A DNA stretch of 64,000 bases from Tolumonas osonensis. GTDB taxonomy: Bacteria; Pseudomonadota; Gammaproteobacteria; Enterobacterales; Aeromonadaceae. Of the stretch, positions 10,799 through 20,193 are shown piece after piece. The stretch lies in contig NZ_JACHGR010000003.1 in the NCBI RefSeq assembly GCF_014202415.1, forward strand, positions 304,834 through 368,833, written 5' to 3'. The notes beneath the pieces were generated by a model. That model made no database searches, was not told where the DNA came from, and saw nothing but the letters and a program-made list of their open reading frames with translations. The translations under genes were made by a program, and so were the position numbers. Positions within the stretch are counted from its first letter, which is position 1, and every line of letters begins with the position of its first letter.

Positions 10799-11848
10799 TT
10801 GAGCCGACATATCGCCACTCTCGACATCCATCTTGAACCCGCTGACAGCCAGCGACTGGCCAGCCTGTGCGGTCCTTTCGACGACAACATTAAGCAGATT
10901 GAACGCCGTATGGGCGTGGAAATCATCTATCGCAATAACCATTTTCAAGTTGTAGGCAACGGTAACGTCGCACAAGTCGTGGTTGATTTGCTGAAACAGC
11001 TTTATGTGGAAACCCAGCCTGTACGCGGGCAAAAAATTGTCGATCTGACACCCGATCAGGTACATCTGGCTATTCAACAATGTCATATGCTGGAACAGAG
11101 TGACGATGATGAAAATCCGAATGCCATTCCTTATGGCAAAGAGGTGAACATCAAAACCAAGCGCGGCATGGTGAAACCGCGTTCACCGAATCAGGCGCAG
11201 TACATCAATAATATTGTGGTGAATGATATTACTTTCGGGATTGGTCCGGCCGGTACCGGTAAAACCTATCTGGCCGTTGCTGCCGCTGTGGATGCACTGG
11301 AACGTCAGGAAATCCGCCGTATTCTGCTCACCCGCCCTGCGGTCGAAGCCGGTGAAAAGCTGGGCTTCCTGCCTGGTGATCTGAGCCAGAAAGTCGATCC
11401 TTACCTGCGCCCGCTTTACGATGCCCTGTTTGAAATGCTGGGCTTCGAACGCGTGGAAAAACTGATCGAACGCAATGTTATCGAGATTGCCCCGCTCGCC
11501 TACATGCGTGGCCGTACACTGAATGACGCCTTTATCATTCTGGACGAAGGCCAGAACACCACGGTCGAACAGATGAAGATGTTCCTGACCCGTATCGGTT
11601 TTAATTCCAAAGCCGTGATCACCGGTGATATCACCCAGATCGACCTGCCGCGTAATGTGAAATCAGGTTTGCGACACTCAATTGAAGTGCTGAACGGCGT
11701 GGATGGATTGTCTTTCAATTTTTTCCAGGCGACCGACGTTGTTCGTCATCCGGTTGTCGCACGCATCGTGCAGGCTTACGAAAAATTTGAACAACAAAAA
11801 GCGGCCGCTGAAAGTAAATCAGCTAACCGCGAGGAACCATCATCATGA
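10799..11848 (+). CDS. ybeZ: PhoH-family ATPase YbeZ
   Basis: PhoH-like P-loop ATPase, thought to act with the endoribonuclease YbeY in rRNA processing. The protein shows GPAGTGKT (Walker A), DEGQNTT (Walker B) and the N-terminal ITLEPAD-like stretch [23 protein letters not shown] choose a TTG start at 10799 because AGAGGA sits five bases upstream, which gives about 349 residues; an ATG at 10784 in the same frame is the alternative but lies directly on a hairpin and lacks a ribosome site. The stop overlaps the ybeY start (ATGA), so the two are translationally coupled. Confidence 0.93.
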   Translation: MSRHIATLDIHLEPADSQRLASLCGPFDDNIKQIERRMGVEIIYRNNHFQVVGNGNVAQVVVDLLKQLYVETQPVRGQKIVDLTPDQVHLAIQQCHMLEQSDDDENPNAIPYGKEVNIKTKRGMVKPRSPNQAQYINNIVVNDITFGIGPAGTGKTYLAVAAAVDALERQEIRRILLTRPAVEAGEKLGFLPGDLSQKVDPYLRPLYDALFEMLGFERVEKLIERNVIEIAPLAYMRGRTLNDAFIILDEGQNTTVEQMKMFLTRIGFNSKAVITGDITQIDLPRNVKSGLRHSIEVLNGVDGLSFNFFQATDVVRHPVVARIVQAYEKFEQQKAAAESKSANREEPSS

Positions 11849-12312
11849 GCGTGACACTGGATTTACAGATAGCCTGTGCCGATACCACCGGATTGCCTTC
11901 TGCAGTTCAATTCCAGCAATGGCTGGACACCGCAGTCTTACCCTTTCAGCAGGAAGCGGAAGTGACTATCCGTTTGGTCGATGAAGCGGAAAGCAATGAA
12001 CTGAACCTGACTTATCGCGGAAAAGATAAACCCACCAATGTGCTGTCCTTTCCGTTTGAGTGTCCACCCGGCGTTGAAGATTTTCCATTATTGGGCGATT
12101 TGATCATCTGCCGGCAGGTAGTGGAAAAAGAGGCTCAGGAACAACAAAAGACGCTGGAATCCCACTGGGCGCACATGGTGATTCATGGCAGCTTGCATTT
12201 ACTCGGCTATGACCATATAGAAGACGAAGAAGCCGAGGAAATGGAAACGCTGGAAAAAGAGTTCATGCAGGATCTCGGTTTCCCGGACCCTTATAAAGAT
12301 GATGAAATTTAA
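11845..12312 (+). CDS. ybeY: Endoribonuclease YbeY (rRNA maturation factor)
   Basis: Zinc-dependent single-strand endoribonuclease that matures the 16S rRNA 3' end and takes part in ribosome quality control. The 155-residue protein contains the metal-binding motif [11 protein letters not shown] (HGxxHLxGYDH), with three His ligands, and the conserved [16 protein letters not shown] segment. It overlaps the ybeZ stop by four bases and is followed 14 bases later by corC/ybeX, keeping the ybeZYX operon. Confidence 0.96.
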   Translation: MSVTLDLQIACADTTGLPSAVQFQQWLDTAVLPFQQEAEVTIRLVDEAESNELNLTYRGKDKPTNVLSFPFECPPGVEDFPLLGDLIICRQVVEKEAQEQQKTLESHWAHMVIHGSLHLLGYDHIEDEEAEEMETLEKEFMQDLGFPDPYKDDEI

Positions 12313-12326
12313 GGATTAATGACATC

Positions 12327-13205
12327 ATGAGTGATGAGCACTCTCATACTAGTCACGGTTCATCCAGAAGAAAATGGCTGGAGCGTTTAAGCCATCTGTT
12401 CCAGGGTGAACCGAAAGATCGTAATGATCTGGTTGAAGTCATTCAGGACGCTGAAGAGCGCGACGTTATCGATGAAGATACAAAAGAAATGATCGAAGGC
12501 GTGCTGGAAGTGTCTGAACTCAGAGTACGGGATATCATGATTCCCCGTACCCAGATGATCACGATCCGTCGTGACCAACCGGTATCCGCTTTTCTGCCAC
12601 TGATCATTCGTTCTGCCCATTCCCGTTTTCCGGTCATCAGTGATGACAAGGATCATGTGGACGGCATCCTGCTGGCGAAAGATTTGCTGCCTTACGGTTT
12701 CGGACTGACCAGTGAGCCCTTCGATTTTGAAAAAGTATTGCGGCCAGCCGTTGTGGTACCGGAAAGCAAACGCGTTGATCGTTTGCTGAAGGAGTTCCAG
12801 CAGCAACGCTATCACATGGCGATTGTGGTCGATGAATTTGGCAGCGTGTCCGGTCTGGTGACCATTGAAGACATTCTGGAACTGATCGTCGGTGAAATCG
12901 AAGATGAATACGATGAACACAACCAGGAACAACTAACCATCCGGGCTTTGGATGAGCGACGTTTCACACTGAACGCACTGACGCCAATTGAGGAGTTCAA
13001 TGAGTTCTTCTCCTGTCAGTTCAGTGATGATGAAGTGGACACCATCGGCGGCTTAGTCATGCACGGGTTTGGTCATCTGCCAAAACGCGGTGAAAGTATT
13101 GACCTGTCAGGATTCGAATTCAAAATCCTGCAGGTGGATCGCCGTCGTTTAATCCAATTACAAGTCACGATCCCCGAACAGCGAACTGATAATGAACTGG
13201 AATAA
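12327..13205 (+). CDS. ybeX: CorC/YbeX CBS-domain transporter-associated protein
   Basis: Cytosolic protein with a pair of CBS domains (about residues 70-200; motifs VRDIMIPRTQM and FGSVSGLVTIEDILELIVGEI) and a C-terminal CorC_HlyC domain of the FAD-binding-like fold. The E. coli homologue has been linked to Mg/Co efflux and to ribosome metabolism. At 292 residues it has the E. coli length. It overlaps the lnt start by 14 bases, consistent with coupled translation. Confidence 0.95.
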   Translation: MSDEHSHTSHGSSRRKWLERLSHLFQGEPKDRNDLVEVIQDAEERDVIDEDTKEMIEGVLEVSELRVRDIMIPRTQMITIRRDQPVSAFLPLIIRSAHSRFPVISDDKDHVDGILLAKDLLPYGFGLTSEPFDFEKVLRPAVVVPESKRVDRLLKEFQQQRYHMAIVVDEFGSVSGLVTIEDILELIVGEIEDEYDEHNQEQLTIRALDERRFTLNALTPIEEFNEFFSCQFSDDEVDTIGGLVMHGFGHLPKRGESIDLSGFEFKILQVDRRRLIQLQVTIPEQRTDNELE

Positions 13206-14745
13206 TTCTGACGGTTTCCGCCGTCCTGCTTCACAACGCGCTCTCTGGGGCGCGTTGTTGTCTGGTTTACTCTGCGGTGCGGCATTTGCACCTTATAAAA
13301 TCTGGCCTCTGGCTTTTGTCGCCATGCTCGGCTTATTGGCGTCCCTGCATCAGCAAACGGCCGGACGTGCCTTCCGCTTAACCTGGCTGTTTGCCATGGC
13401 AATGAATCTGCCCAGCTTATGGTGGATCCACGTCAGCATGACCCAGTTCGGGGGAATCTCACTGCCGGCAGCATTTGTGCTGGTCGCCATACTCTGCGCA
13501 TACCTGTCGCTATATCCTGCACTGGCTGCCGCCTTACTTAACCGCTTTTTCCCTAAAACCGGCGCGACCCGGCTGTTACTGGCATTTCCTGCCTTATGGC
13601 TGATCAGTGACTGGGCAATGGGACATGTCTTGACCGGGTTTCCCTGGATGTGGCTGGGCTACAGTCAGGTTGACACCTGGTTGACCGGCTTTGCACCGTT
13701 ATTCGGCGTACAAAGTATCACGCTGGCAGTGGTGTGGTGCTCTGCCGCTTGTCTGCTTTACTGGCAGCAACGTCAGATTTTATGGTTATTACTGCCGCCA
13801 CTCCTGTTTGTGACCGGTTATGGACTGCAGCAAAAAGTCTGGACTACACCGGGTGACCCCGTAAATTTTGCTCTGGCACAAGGCAATATTCCGCAATCAT
13901 CCAAGTGGGATCCCAACTTCATTAAGCCTACCCTGGTCCGCTATCTGGATTTAACCCGGGAAAGCCAGGGTGCCGATATTATCATCTGGCCGGAATCCGC
14001 TGTACCGGCGCTGGAAAATGATATGCGGGAATTCATGACCAACATGGACGATGCCCTGCGCAGCCAGAAAACCGGCTTTATTACCGGTATCCAGTACTAC
14101 GATCAGTCATCAGATCGCTACTATAACGGCGTGATCGGCTCGGGACTGATTGATAAAGAAGGGAAAAGAACTTATCAGTACGGACAGGGAAACCGCTGGT
14201 ACAAGCATCACCTGCTGCCAATCGGCGAGTTTGTACCGTTTGGCGATCTGCTGCGCCCTATCGCGCCGTTTTTCGATCTGCCGATGTCCTCTTTTTCCCG
14301 CGGCGATGCCGTACAGGAAAACCTGCTGTCAGCCGGTTACAAATTTGCCACGTCGATTTGCTACGAAATGGAATATTCCGACGAACTTCGCCGTAATATT
14401 CACCAAGATACGCAGTTTATCGTCAACGTATCCAATGACAGCTGGTTTGGTACCTCTGGCGGTCCCTGGCAGCATATGGAAATTGCTCGTATGCGGGCAA
14501 TTGAATTTGGCAAGGCGGTTGTCCGGGCAACAAACAGTGGTGTGACGGTGGTCTTCGACCATCAGGGAAAGACGCTGGGCATACTGCCGCAATTTGAACA
14601 GAAAGTATTGCGCGTAGATGCGGCGCCTACGACGGGCGTGACCCCCTACACCCGCTGGGGTTCTCAGCCATTGATCGTCTTCTGCGTTGCCGCGTTAATG
14701 CTCGGATTATGGCGGCAAAGCCAGAAACGGGATTACTATTGGTAA
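13192..14745 (+). CDS. lnt: Apolipoprotein N-acyltransferase
   Basis: Inner-membrane enzyme that adds the third acyl chain to lipoproteins. The 517-residue protein has about six N-terminal membrane helices followed by a periplasmic nitrilase-like domain. The catalytic Cys390 in TSICYEMEY is visible, together with the Glu in IIWPESAVP. Length matches E. coli (512). Last gene of the ybeZYX-lnt run. A C-terminal membrane helix (LIVFCVAALMLGLW) anchors the domain. Confidence 0.96.
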   Translation: MNWNNSDGFRRPASQRALWGALLSGLLCGAAFAPYKIWPLAFVAMLGLLASLHQQTAGRAFRLTWLFAMAMNLPSLWWIHVSMTQFGGISLPAAFVLVAILCAYLSLYPALAAALLNRFFPKTGATRLLLAFPALWLISDWAMGHVLTGFPWMWLGYSQVDTWLTGFAPLFGVQSITLAVVWCSAACLLYWQQRQILWLLLPPLLFVTGYGLQQKVWTTPGDPVNFALAQGNIPQSSKWDPNFIKPTLVRYLDLTRESQGADIIIWPESAVPALENDMREFMTNMDDALRSQKTGFITGIQYYDQSSDRYYNGVIGSGLIDKEGKRTYQYGQGNRWYKHHLLPIGEFVPFGDLLRPIAPFFDLPMSSFSRGDAVQENLLSAGYKFATSICYEMEYSDELRRNIHQDTQFIVNVSNDSWFGTSGGPWQHMEIARMRAIEFGKAVVRATNSGVTVVFDHQGKTLGILPQFEQKVLRVDAAPTTGVTPYTRWGSQPLIVFCVAALMLGLWRQSQKRDYYW

Positions 14746-14802
14746 TTTGGTTAAAGCTGACACCGCCAGTTCATGAAAGATCACATAGTTATCAATGATG
14801 AT

Positions 14803-15027
14803 TTATTTCGCGAGTAACTGGCGGTAAAGCGACTCTTTCAGACGCAGACGTTGAGTCGCCAGATTGGGCAACTGCTCCAGCGCATTGGTGCCGCACAGCG
14901 TCGTGATCTGAGCATCAATCGCATAAAAAGAAGCCAATTGGGTTGCGAATTCAGGATCATCATGGCTCAGACGTTCAAAGCGTGCAGCCATATCAGGGAA
15001 CTCATCCGCCAGAGAATAAGACATCAT
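14803..15027 (-). CDS. YdcH-like small protein (DUF465)
   Basis: A 74-residue, mostly helical protein. The pattern HDDPEFATQLASFYAIDAQI followed by a charged helix RLRLKESLYRQL resembles the YdcH/DUF465 family, whose function is unknown. AGGAGG lies before two successive ATG codons; the second (15024) has the better spacing, so the product may be one residue shorter. It sits between lnt and dusA, convergent with lnt and co-directional with dusA. Confidence 0.75.
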   Translation of the reverse strand: MMSYSLADEFPDMAARFERLSHDDPEFATQLASFYAIDAQITTLCGTNALEQLPNLATQRLRLKESLYRQLLAK

Positions 15028-15078
15028 GAGACCTCCTAATCTAAAAGTCCCATGACTATAGATGATTCTGCTTAATAT

Positions 15079-16095
15079 TTAGTCAGAAAGATCACATTCC
15101 TGTATATGGGCTAATGCTTCCAGCACAACCTTCGTATCGGCTCCCCTGCGGGTAGCATTCTCACTCAGATGACGCCGCCATGCCCGTGCTCCGGGAACTC
15201 CCTGGAAGAGTCCCAGCATATGGCGTGTAATATGCGACAGATATCCACCCGACTGCAGATGCGCGTCAATGTAAGGCAGCATCTGCATGACCACATCATG
15301 GCGGGAAAGAACCGGATGGTGATCCGCAAATAACAAGGCATCGACCTGAGCCAATATATAAGGATTCTGATAGGCTTCCCGCCCCACCATGACCCCATCA
15401 ACATGCTGCAGATGTTGCTGTATTTGCGCCAGATCCGTGATGCCACCATTAATGGCGATCGTCAGATGCGGATAATCCCGTTTCAGCTGATATACCCGTT
15501 CATAATCCAGTGGCGGAATATCCCGGTTTTCTTTCGGACTCAAACCGCTCAGCCAGGCCTTACGGGCATGAACAACGAATGTATCACAACCCGATTGCTG
15601 AACCGTCTCAATGAAATTGCACAGAAATTCATAAGAATCCAGCTCATCAATACCGATACGGGTTTTGACTGTCACCGGAATCGTTACTTCAGCACGCATC
15701 GCGGCCACACAGTCAGCAACCAGCTGCGCAGAAGCCATCAGGCAGGCACCAAACCGGCCATTTTGGACCCGGTCAGAAGGACAACCGACATTCAGGTTTA
15801 TTTCATCATAACCACGTTCTTCGGCAATCCGGGCACATTTCGCCAGATCTGCCGGATCAGAGCCGCCAAGTTGTAATGCAATCGGATGTTCTTCTGTGCT
15901 GAATTGCAGATAATCGCCTTTACCGAACAGTATCGCTCCGGTCGTCACCATCTCGGTATAAAGCAGAGTATTCTTTGTCAGCAAGCGATGGAAATAGCGG
16001 CAATGCCGGTCAGTCCAATCCAGCATCGGAGCAATTGAAAACCGGTTAAGTGGATAACCTGCGACCGTATTGGTGGATGAAACCGGACTAGACAT
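15079..16095 (-). CDS. dusA: tRNA-dihydrouridine(20/20a) synthase DusA
   Basis: FMN-dependent enzyme that reduces U20/U20a in the tRNA D loop. The 338-residue TIM-barrel protein shows [14 protein letters not shown] near the N-terminus, [23 protein letters not shown] with the catalytic Cys, the VKTRIGID strand, and INGGI. The N-terminal part matches DusA rather than DusB or DusC ([10 protein letters not shown]). No neighbour suggests an operon; the 51-base gap to the YdcH-like gene would allow co-transcription. Confidence 0.95.
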   Translation of the reverse strand: MSSPVSSTNTVAGYPLNRFSIAPMLDWTDRHCRYFHRLLTKNTLLYTEMVTTGAILFGKGDYLQFSTEEHPIALQLGGSDPADLAKCARIAEERGYDEINLNVGCPSDRVQNGRFGACLMASAQLVADCVAAMRAEVTIPVTVKTRIGIDELDSYEFLCNFIETVQQSGCDTFVVHARKAWLSGLSPKENRDIPPLDYERVYQLKRDYPHLTIAINGGITDLAQIQQHLQHVDGVMVGREAYQNPYILAQVDALLFADHHPVLSRHDVVMQMLPYIDAHLQSGGYLSHITRHMLGLFQGVPGARAWRRHLSENATRRGADTKVVLEALAHIQECDLSD

Positions 16096-16312
16096 GTCTG
16101 CATAACCTGTAAGAGCTGAAAGGGCAAATATGGTACGTGAGAATTACGGTATTGCAATCATGGCGTGATGGTGCAGATGAAGAACTAATGTTGCTATCCG
16201 CCATCTGGCAGAAATAATCGGCGTATAAACTTCCACTTGGCACCCGGTATGTTAAAGTTTAACTATATAACCAGGGACATAATGAAAACACGGACAGAAC
16301 AGGAACCAGCAT

Positions 16313-16552
16313 ATGTTGAATAAACTACTCCTCTGGGCATTTATAGGATTCGTAGCCGTACTGGCCTGCTCCGAAATCAATCTGGAAACATCGATCTATA
16401 AAGAAGAGAAAAACAGCCTGGAAATCATTTTCCCACAATGGCAGACAGAACAACCGTGGCTCTATTTCTACTGGACACCGGGTACGGTGAAATGGAGTCA
16501 GGATAAAGAAGAAGAAACCCAGGAAGAGCCAACCCTGAGTCTTCTTCAATAG
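16313..16552 (+). CDS. Small hypothetical exported or membrane-anchored protein
   Basis: I do not recognise this 79-residue ORF. It begins with a hydrophobic stretch (LLLWAFIGFVAVLACSE) that could be a signal anchor or a weak lipobox, followed by an acidic soluble tail with several tryptophans. GGAAC upstream is a weak ribosome site. A second, 13-codon ORF (16282-16323, MKTRTEQEPAYVE) with a better GGGA site overlaps its start. The gene sits between dusA (divergent) and alr (convergent). It may be a real short gene or chance; an antisense frame at 16325-16549 is also open. Confidence 0.4.
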   Translation: MLNKLLLWAFIGFVAVLACSEINLETSIYKEEKNSLEIIFPQWQTEQPWLYFYWTPGTVKWSQDKEEETQEEPTLSLLQ

Positions 16553-16562
16553 GTAAAATGAA

Positions 16563-17639
16563 TTATTTATATTCCATGATAACGCGGGGTGTCAGTTTAG
16601 TGATCAGTTCATAAGGGATGGTGCCTATCGCTTCGGCAACCGTCTCTACCGGTAAACCATCACCCCACAATGTCACATCATCCCCCACCCGGTCTGTCGC
16701 ATCCGGGCCTAAATCAACGGTCAGCATATCCATTGAGACACGGCCAACCAGTGGCACAATGCGACCATTGACTAAAACCGGAACCCCACTTGGCGCCATT
16801 CGGGGGTAGCCATCACCATAACCGATCGCCACGACACCGACTTTCGTGTCCTGCTGTGCCACCCACTTGGCGCCATAACCAACCGGTTCACCCTGCTTCA
16901 CCAGACGCACCGCGATCAGGCTGGTTTTCAGTGTCATCACCGGTTTCAAGCCATGATCAACACCCGTTTTACCTTCAAAGGGAGATGCGCCATACAGCAT
17001 GATCCCAGGGCGGATCCAATCTGCGTGCGCATCATGCCATTCCATGATGCCGGCCGAACTCGCCAGAGAACACTCTCCGGCATAGGTTTGCGTCAGCAGA
17101 TTAAATAACTCGATTTGCTTCGTTGTGGTCATATCATTCAGCTCATCGGCGCGGCTGAAATGCGTGATAAAGTTGAACGGTTGCACGACATTCCGGCAGT
17201 TAGCCAGTCGTTCACAAAACGCTTCCGCTTCTTCAGGGCGAACTCCCAGGCGATGCATTCCGGTGTCCAGTTTTAACCAGACCGTGACCGGATTGGGCAG
17301 TTGTATTTGTTCTAGCGCATCCAGTTGCTCAACAGAATGCACAGCAGTCTGAATATTGTTGGCTGCCAGCACAGGCAAATCATCCGGGCTGAAAAAACCT
17401 TCCAGCATGATGATTGGCTTCACAATGCCACTGGAACGAAGGATCAACGCCTCTTCCAGACGGGCCACCGCATACGCGTCTGCCGAAGCCAGGGTCTTTG
17501 CGACCTGCACCAGACCATGGCCATAAGCATTCGCTTTAACAACTGCTACCACTTTTGTATTTGCCGGGATCTGTGATCGGACTACCGCAAGATTGTGTTG
17601 TAATGCCTGAGTATCAATCTGCGCCGTTGCACCCTTCAT
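16563..17639 (-). CDS. alr: Alanine racemase
   Basis: PLP enzyme interconverting L- and D-alanine for peptidoglycan. The 358-residue protein has the PLP Lys35 in [10 protein letters not shown], the fold-type III barrel and the C-terminal beta domain with [13 protein letters not shown]; the conserved catalytic Tyr is in YGASPFEG or the GYGDGYPR region. Length is typical. It begins nine bases after the dnaB stop, so dnaB-alr are probably co-transcribed, as in many gammaproteobacteria. Confidence 0.96.
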   Translation of the reverse strand: MKGATAQIDTQALQHNLAVVRSQIPANTKVVAVVKANAYGHGLVQVAKTLASADAYAVARLEEALILRSSGIVKPIIMLEGFFSPDDLPVLAANNIQTAVHSVEQLDALEQIQLPNPVTVWLKLDTGMHRLGVRPEEAEAFCERLANCRNVVQPFNFITHFSRADELNDMTTTKQIELFNLLTQTYAGECSLASSAGIMEWHDAHADWIRPGIMLYGASPFEGKTGVDHGLKPVMTLKTSLIAVRLVKQGEPVGYGAKWVAQQDTKVGVVAIGYGDGYPRMAPSGVPVLVNGRIVPLVGRVSMDMLTVDLGPDATDRVGDDVTLWGDGLPVETVAEAIGTIPYELITKLTPRVIMEYK

Positions 17640-17648
17640 GAAAAATCC

Positions 17649-19043
17649 TTAGTAATCGTCGTTGAACGCGGGGCCGGCATAATTATCGAACCGGGAATAC
17701 TGCCCCTGAAACGTCAGACGCACCTTACCGATCGGGCCATTACGCTGTTTCCCGATGATGATTTCGGCAATGCCCTTATCAGCACTGTCATCGTGATACA
17801 CTTCGTCGCGGTAAATGAACATAATCAAGTCCGCATCCTGTTCGATAGAACCGGATTCACGCAAATCCGAGTTAACCGGGCGTTTGTCCGCGCGTTGTTC
17901 CAGACTACGGTTCAGCTGGGATAGCGCAATAACCGGGATCTGTAATTCTTTTGCCAATGCCTTTAGTGAGCGGGATATCTCTGCAATTTCCAGTGTACGG
18001 TTTTCACTCAGTGACGGCACCCGCATCAACTGCAGATAGTCCACCATGATCATGCTGAGCCCGCCATGTTCACGCGCAATACGCCGGGCCCGGGAACGCA
18101 GCTCGGTCGGCGTCAACGCAGACGCATCATCAATATAGAGCTGCCCTTTTTCCAGCAACAACCCCATGGTAGAAGAGAGACGGCCCCAATCATCATCATC
18201 CAGCTGTCCGGTACGCACCCGATTTTGTTCAATACGTCCCAGCGATGCCAGCATCCTCATAATGATCTGCTCTGAAGGCATTTCGAGCGAGAAAATAAGC
18301 ACCGGTTTATCGCGGGTTAAAGCGGCATGCTCACACAAATTCATCGCAAACGTGGTTTTTCCCATTGAGGGACGAGCAGCAACAATAATCAAATCGGAAG
18401 ACTGGAAACCGGCGGTCATTTTGTCCAGATCGGTATAACCGCTGGAAACGCCGGTAACACCGTTATGCGGTTTGTGGAACAACTCCTCGATTTTATCGAC
18501 GGTTTTCTCCAGTAGAACCTTCAGTGGCTGCGGCCCTTCTGTGCTGCTGGTGCGCTGTTCGGCAATTTTGAATACTTTGGTTTCAGCCAGATCGAGCAAA
18601 TCCGCCGCATCGCGTCCCTGTGGATCGAACCCGGCTTCCGCGATTTCATTCGCAACCGAAATCATTTCACGGACAACAGCCCGCTCGCGCACTATTTCGG
18701 CGTAGGCACTGATATTGGCTGCACTGGGAGTAATGCGCGCAATCTCGACCAGATAGGCAAAACCACCCACCGCATCCAGCTGTTCGCGCTGTTCCAGTTC
18801 TTCCTGCAACGTGATCAGATCAATCGGGCTGCCTTTCTCTACCAGACGGGCCATGGATTGGAAAATAAGGCGATGTGGACGGCTATAAAAATCCCGCTCG
18901 ACAACACGTTCACTGACCCGGTCCCAGGCTTGGTTGTCTAACAGCAAACCGCCCAGCACCGATTGCTCCGCTTCAAATGAATGTGGCGGCAGCTTGAGTT
19001 GTTCTACATTCTGATCTTTTTTACTGGATGATGTGGCGGGCAT
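17649..19043 (-). CDS. dnaB: Replicative DNA helicase DnaB
   Basis: Hexameric 5'-3' replicative helicase. The 464-residue protein has the N-terminal DnaB domain (LKLPPHSFEAEQSVLGGLLLDN), a linker, and the RecA-like C-terminal domain with Walker A ARPSMGKT, the DnaB motif DYLQLM, and the arginine-finger region. No intein is visible, as the Walker A region is uninterrupted. It lies 92 bases downstream of a tRNA operon in the same direction; no clear terminator separates them. Confidence 0.97.
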   Translation of the reverse strand: MPATSSSKKDQNVEQLKLPPHSFEAEQSVLGGLLLDNQAWDRVSERVVERDFYSRPHRLIFQSMARLVEKGSPIDLITLQEELEQREQLDAVGGFAYLVEIARITPSAANISAYAEIVRERAVVREMISVANEIAEAGFDPQGRDAADLLDLAETKVFKIAEQRTSSTEGPQPLKVLLEKTVDKIEELFHKPHNGVTGVSSGYTDLDKMTAGFQSSDLIIVAARPSMGKTTFAMNLCEHAALTRDKPVLIFSLEMPSEQIIMRMLASLGRIEQNRVRTGQLDDDDWGRLSSTMGLLLEKGQLYIDDASALTPTELRSRARRIAREHGGLSMIMVDYLQLMRVPSLSENRTLEIAEISRSLKALAKELQIPVIALSQLNRSLEQRADKRPVNSDLRESGSIEQDADLIMFIYRDEVYHDDSADKGIAEIIIGKQRNGPIGKVRLTFQGQYSRFDNYAGPAFNDDY

Positions 19044-19135
19044 GACTCGATACCAAACAGAATAACAGCTACATTATCGGACTTTTTAACCGACAGGGGA
19101 ACAGGAAGTAAAGATATTGCAGATAAAACAAGAAA

Positions 19136-19212
19136 TGGTGCATCCGAGAGGATTCGAACCTCTGACCACTCGGTTCGTAGCCGAGTACTCTATCCAGCTG
19201 AGCTACGGATGC
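19136..19212 (-). tRNA. tRNA-Arg (ACG), copy 4 of 4
   Basis: A 77-base gene with encoded CCA. The anticodon stem is CTCGG/CCGAG around loop CTACGAA, which gives anticodon ACG (read as ICG). The T loop TTCGAAT and the acceptor stem GCATCCG/CGGATGC are intact. Most distal of four identical copies. Confidence 0.97.
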
Positions 19213-19242
19213 AAGAGTAAGGGTATAACATGTGAAGCAAAA

Positions 19243-19319
19243 TGGTGCATCCGAGAGGATTCGAACCTCTGACCACTCGGTTCGTAGCCGAGTACTCTAT
19301 CCAGCTGAGCTACGGATGC
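19243..19319 (-). tRNA. tRNA-Arg (ACG), copy 3 of 4
   Basis: Identical in sequence to the neighbouring copies, with encoded CCA. The spacer to the next copy (about 30 bases) is also nearly identical, which shows recent tandem duplication with a 107-base period. Confidence 0.97.
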
Positions 19320-19349
19320 AAGAGTAAGGGTGTAACATGTGAAGCAAGA

Positions 19350-19426
19350 TGGTGCATCCGAGAGGATTCGAACCTCTGACCACTCGGTTCGTAGCCGAGT
19401 ACTCTATCCAGCTGAGCTACGGATGC
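19350..19426 (-). tRNA. tRNA-Arg (ACG), copy 2 of 4
   Basis: Identical copy with encoded CCA and anticodon ACG. It is 107 bases from copy 3 and 105 bases from copy 1. Confidence 0.97.
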
Positions 19427-19454
19427 ATGAGTAAACTATAACACTAAAATAAAA

Positions 19455-19531
19455 TGGTGCATCCGAGAGGATTCGAACCTCTGACCACTCGGTTCGTAGC
19501 CGAGTACTCTATCCAGCTGAGCTACGGATGC
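19455..19531 (-). tRNA. tRNA-Arg (ACG), copy 1 of 4
   Basis: Promoter-proximal Arg copy, with encoded CCA and anticodon ACG. Its downstream spacer (19427-19454) differs from the other spacers. It starts 10 bases after the tRNA-Ser gene, so it is processed from the same precursor. Confidence 0.97.
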
Positions 19532-19541
19532 ACAAGCGCAA

Positions 19542-19634
19542 TGGCGGTGAGGGAGGGATTCGAACCCTCGATGCGGCTTTTGACCGCATGCTCCCTTAGC
19601 AGGGGAGTGCCTTCAGCCTCTCGGCCACCTCACC
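19542..19634 (-). tRNA. tRNA-Ser (GCT)
   Basis: A 93-base class II tRNA with a long variable arm (ATGCGGTCAAAAGCCGCAT), anticodon loop CTGCTAA giving GCT, T loop TTCGAAT and encoded CCA. First gene of the tRNA operon Ser-Arg-Arg-Arg-Arg. Confidence 0.97.
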
Positions 19635-19647
19635 GTTGCGGGGGCAG

Positions 19648-19675
19648 ATATTACTGTGCACGGAAAATAAGTCAA
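19648..19675 (-). promoter_or_regulatory. Promoter of the Ser-Arg tRNA operon
   Basis: On the minus strand TTGACT (19675-19670), a 16-base spacer and TAATAT (19653-19648) form a sigma70-type promoter, followed by the GC-rich discriminator CTGCCCCCGC and then the tRNA-Ser 5' end. A GC-rich discriminator is the hallmark of stable-RNA promoters under stringent (ppGpp) control; relA lies elsewhere in this window. Confidence 0.75.
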
Positions 19676-19751
19676 ACAATTTTTCCGTGTGTTGTGCTCG
19701 TCCGTACAGGGAGTGAGCAAATTTACCCTTTCTACATCAGTTAACTACAAC

Positions 19752-19772
19752 AAAGGCGGTTATTAGCCGCCC
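19752..19772 (-). terminator. Possible weak terminator after csrA
   Basis: Minus-strand GGCGG-CTAATAA-CCGCC followed by TTTGTTG, 27 bases after the csrA stop. The stem is short and the T run interrupted. Confidence 0.5.
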
Positions 19773-19798
19773 CTATTGAGTTTCTCTTCCGGTATAGC

Positions 19799-19993
19799 TC
19801 AATAAGACTGCGGCTCGTTTTCGTTATCTTTTTCAGACTGAATACGCATATAGATTTCTTCGCGATGCACAGAAACATCTTTCGGCGCATTCACACCAAT
19901 CCGGACCTGATTACCTTTAACACCCAATACGGTTACAGTGACTTCATCACCGATCATCAGTGTTTCACCTACACGACGAGTCAGAATCAGCAT
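19799..19993 (-). CDS. csrA: Carbon storage regulator CsrA
   Basis: Small dimeric RNA-binding protein that represses translation at GGA motifs and controls carbon storage, motility and biofilm. The 64-residue sequence begins [16 protein letters not shown] and contains [19 protein letters not shown], both diagnostic. It has an AGGAG ribosome site and lies downstream of alaS on the same strand, the usual alaS-csrA context. BarA, encoded at 41675-44404, would act upstream of it through UvrY and csr small RNAs, which are not in this window. Confidence 0.97.
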   Translation of the reverse strand: MLILTRRVGETLMIGDEVTVTVLGVKGNQVRIGVNAPKDVSVHREEIYMRIQSEKDNENEPQSY

Positions 19994-20131
19994 TAATTAG
20001 CTCCTTTTATAATCAATCAGGAAAAATCCTGATGGTTTAACCAATGTGCGGTTTAAATAGTCATATTTCAAGTCTAGTCCAGAAATCAATCATCAGAAAT
20101 TTTCATGAACCGTTTGAAATTATTTTTGGCA

Positions 20132-20169
20132 TAAAAAACAACAAGCGGCATTCATCGAACGCCGCTTGC
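20132..20169 (-). terminator. Terminator after alaS
   Basis: Minus-strand CAAGCGGC ... GCCGCTTG stem (20142-20168) followed by TTGTTTTTT. It separates alaS from csrA, which therefore needs its own promoter in 19994-20131. Confidence 0.85.
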
Positions 20170-20193
20170 CGGAATTACATTACTAAAAAGTGA

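Noticed and set aside
16325..16549. 74-codon ORF antisense to the small ORF at 16313
   Set aside because: The hydrophobic start could be real, but the opposite frame has the same length and neither has more support; I kept only the sense ORF at low confidence.
17649..19043. Possible intein in dnaB
   Set aside because: The Walker A and downstream motifs are contiguous and the length is normal, so no intein is present.
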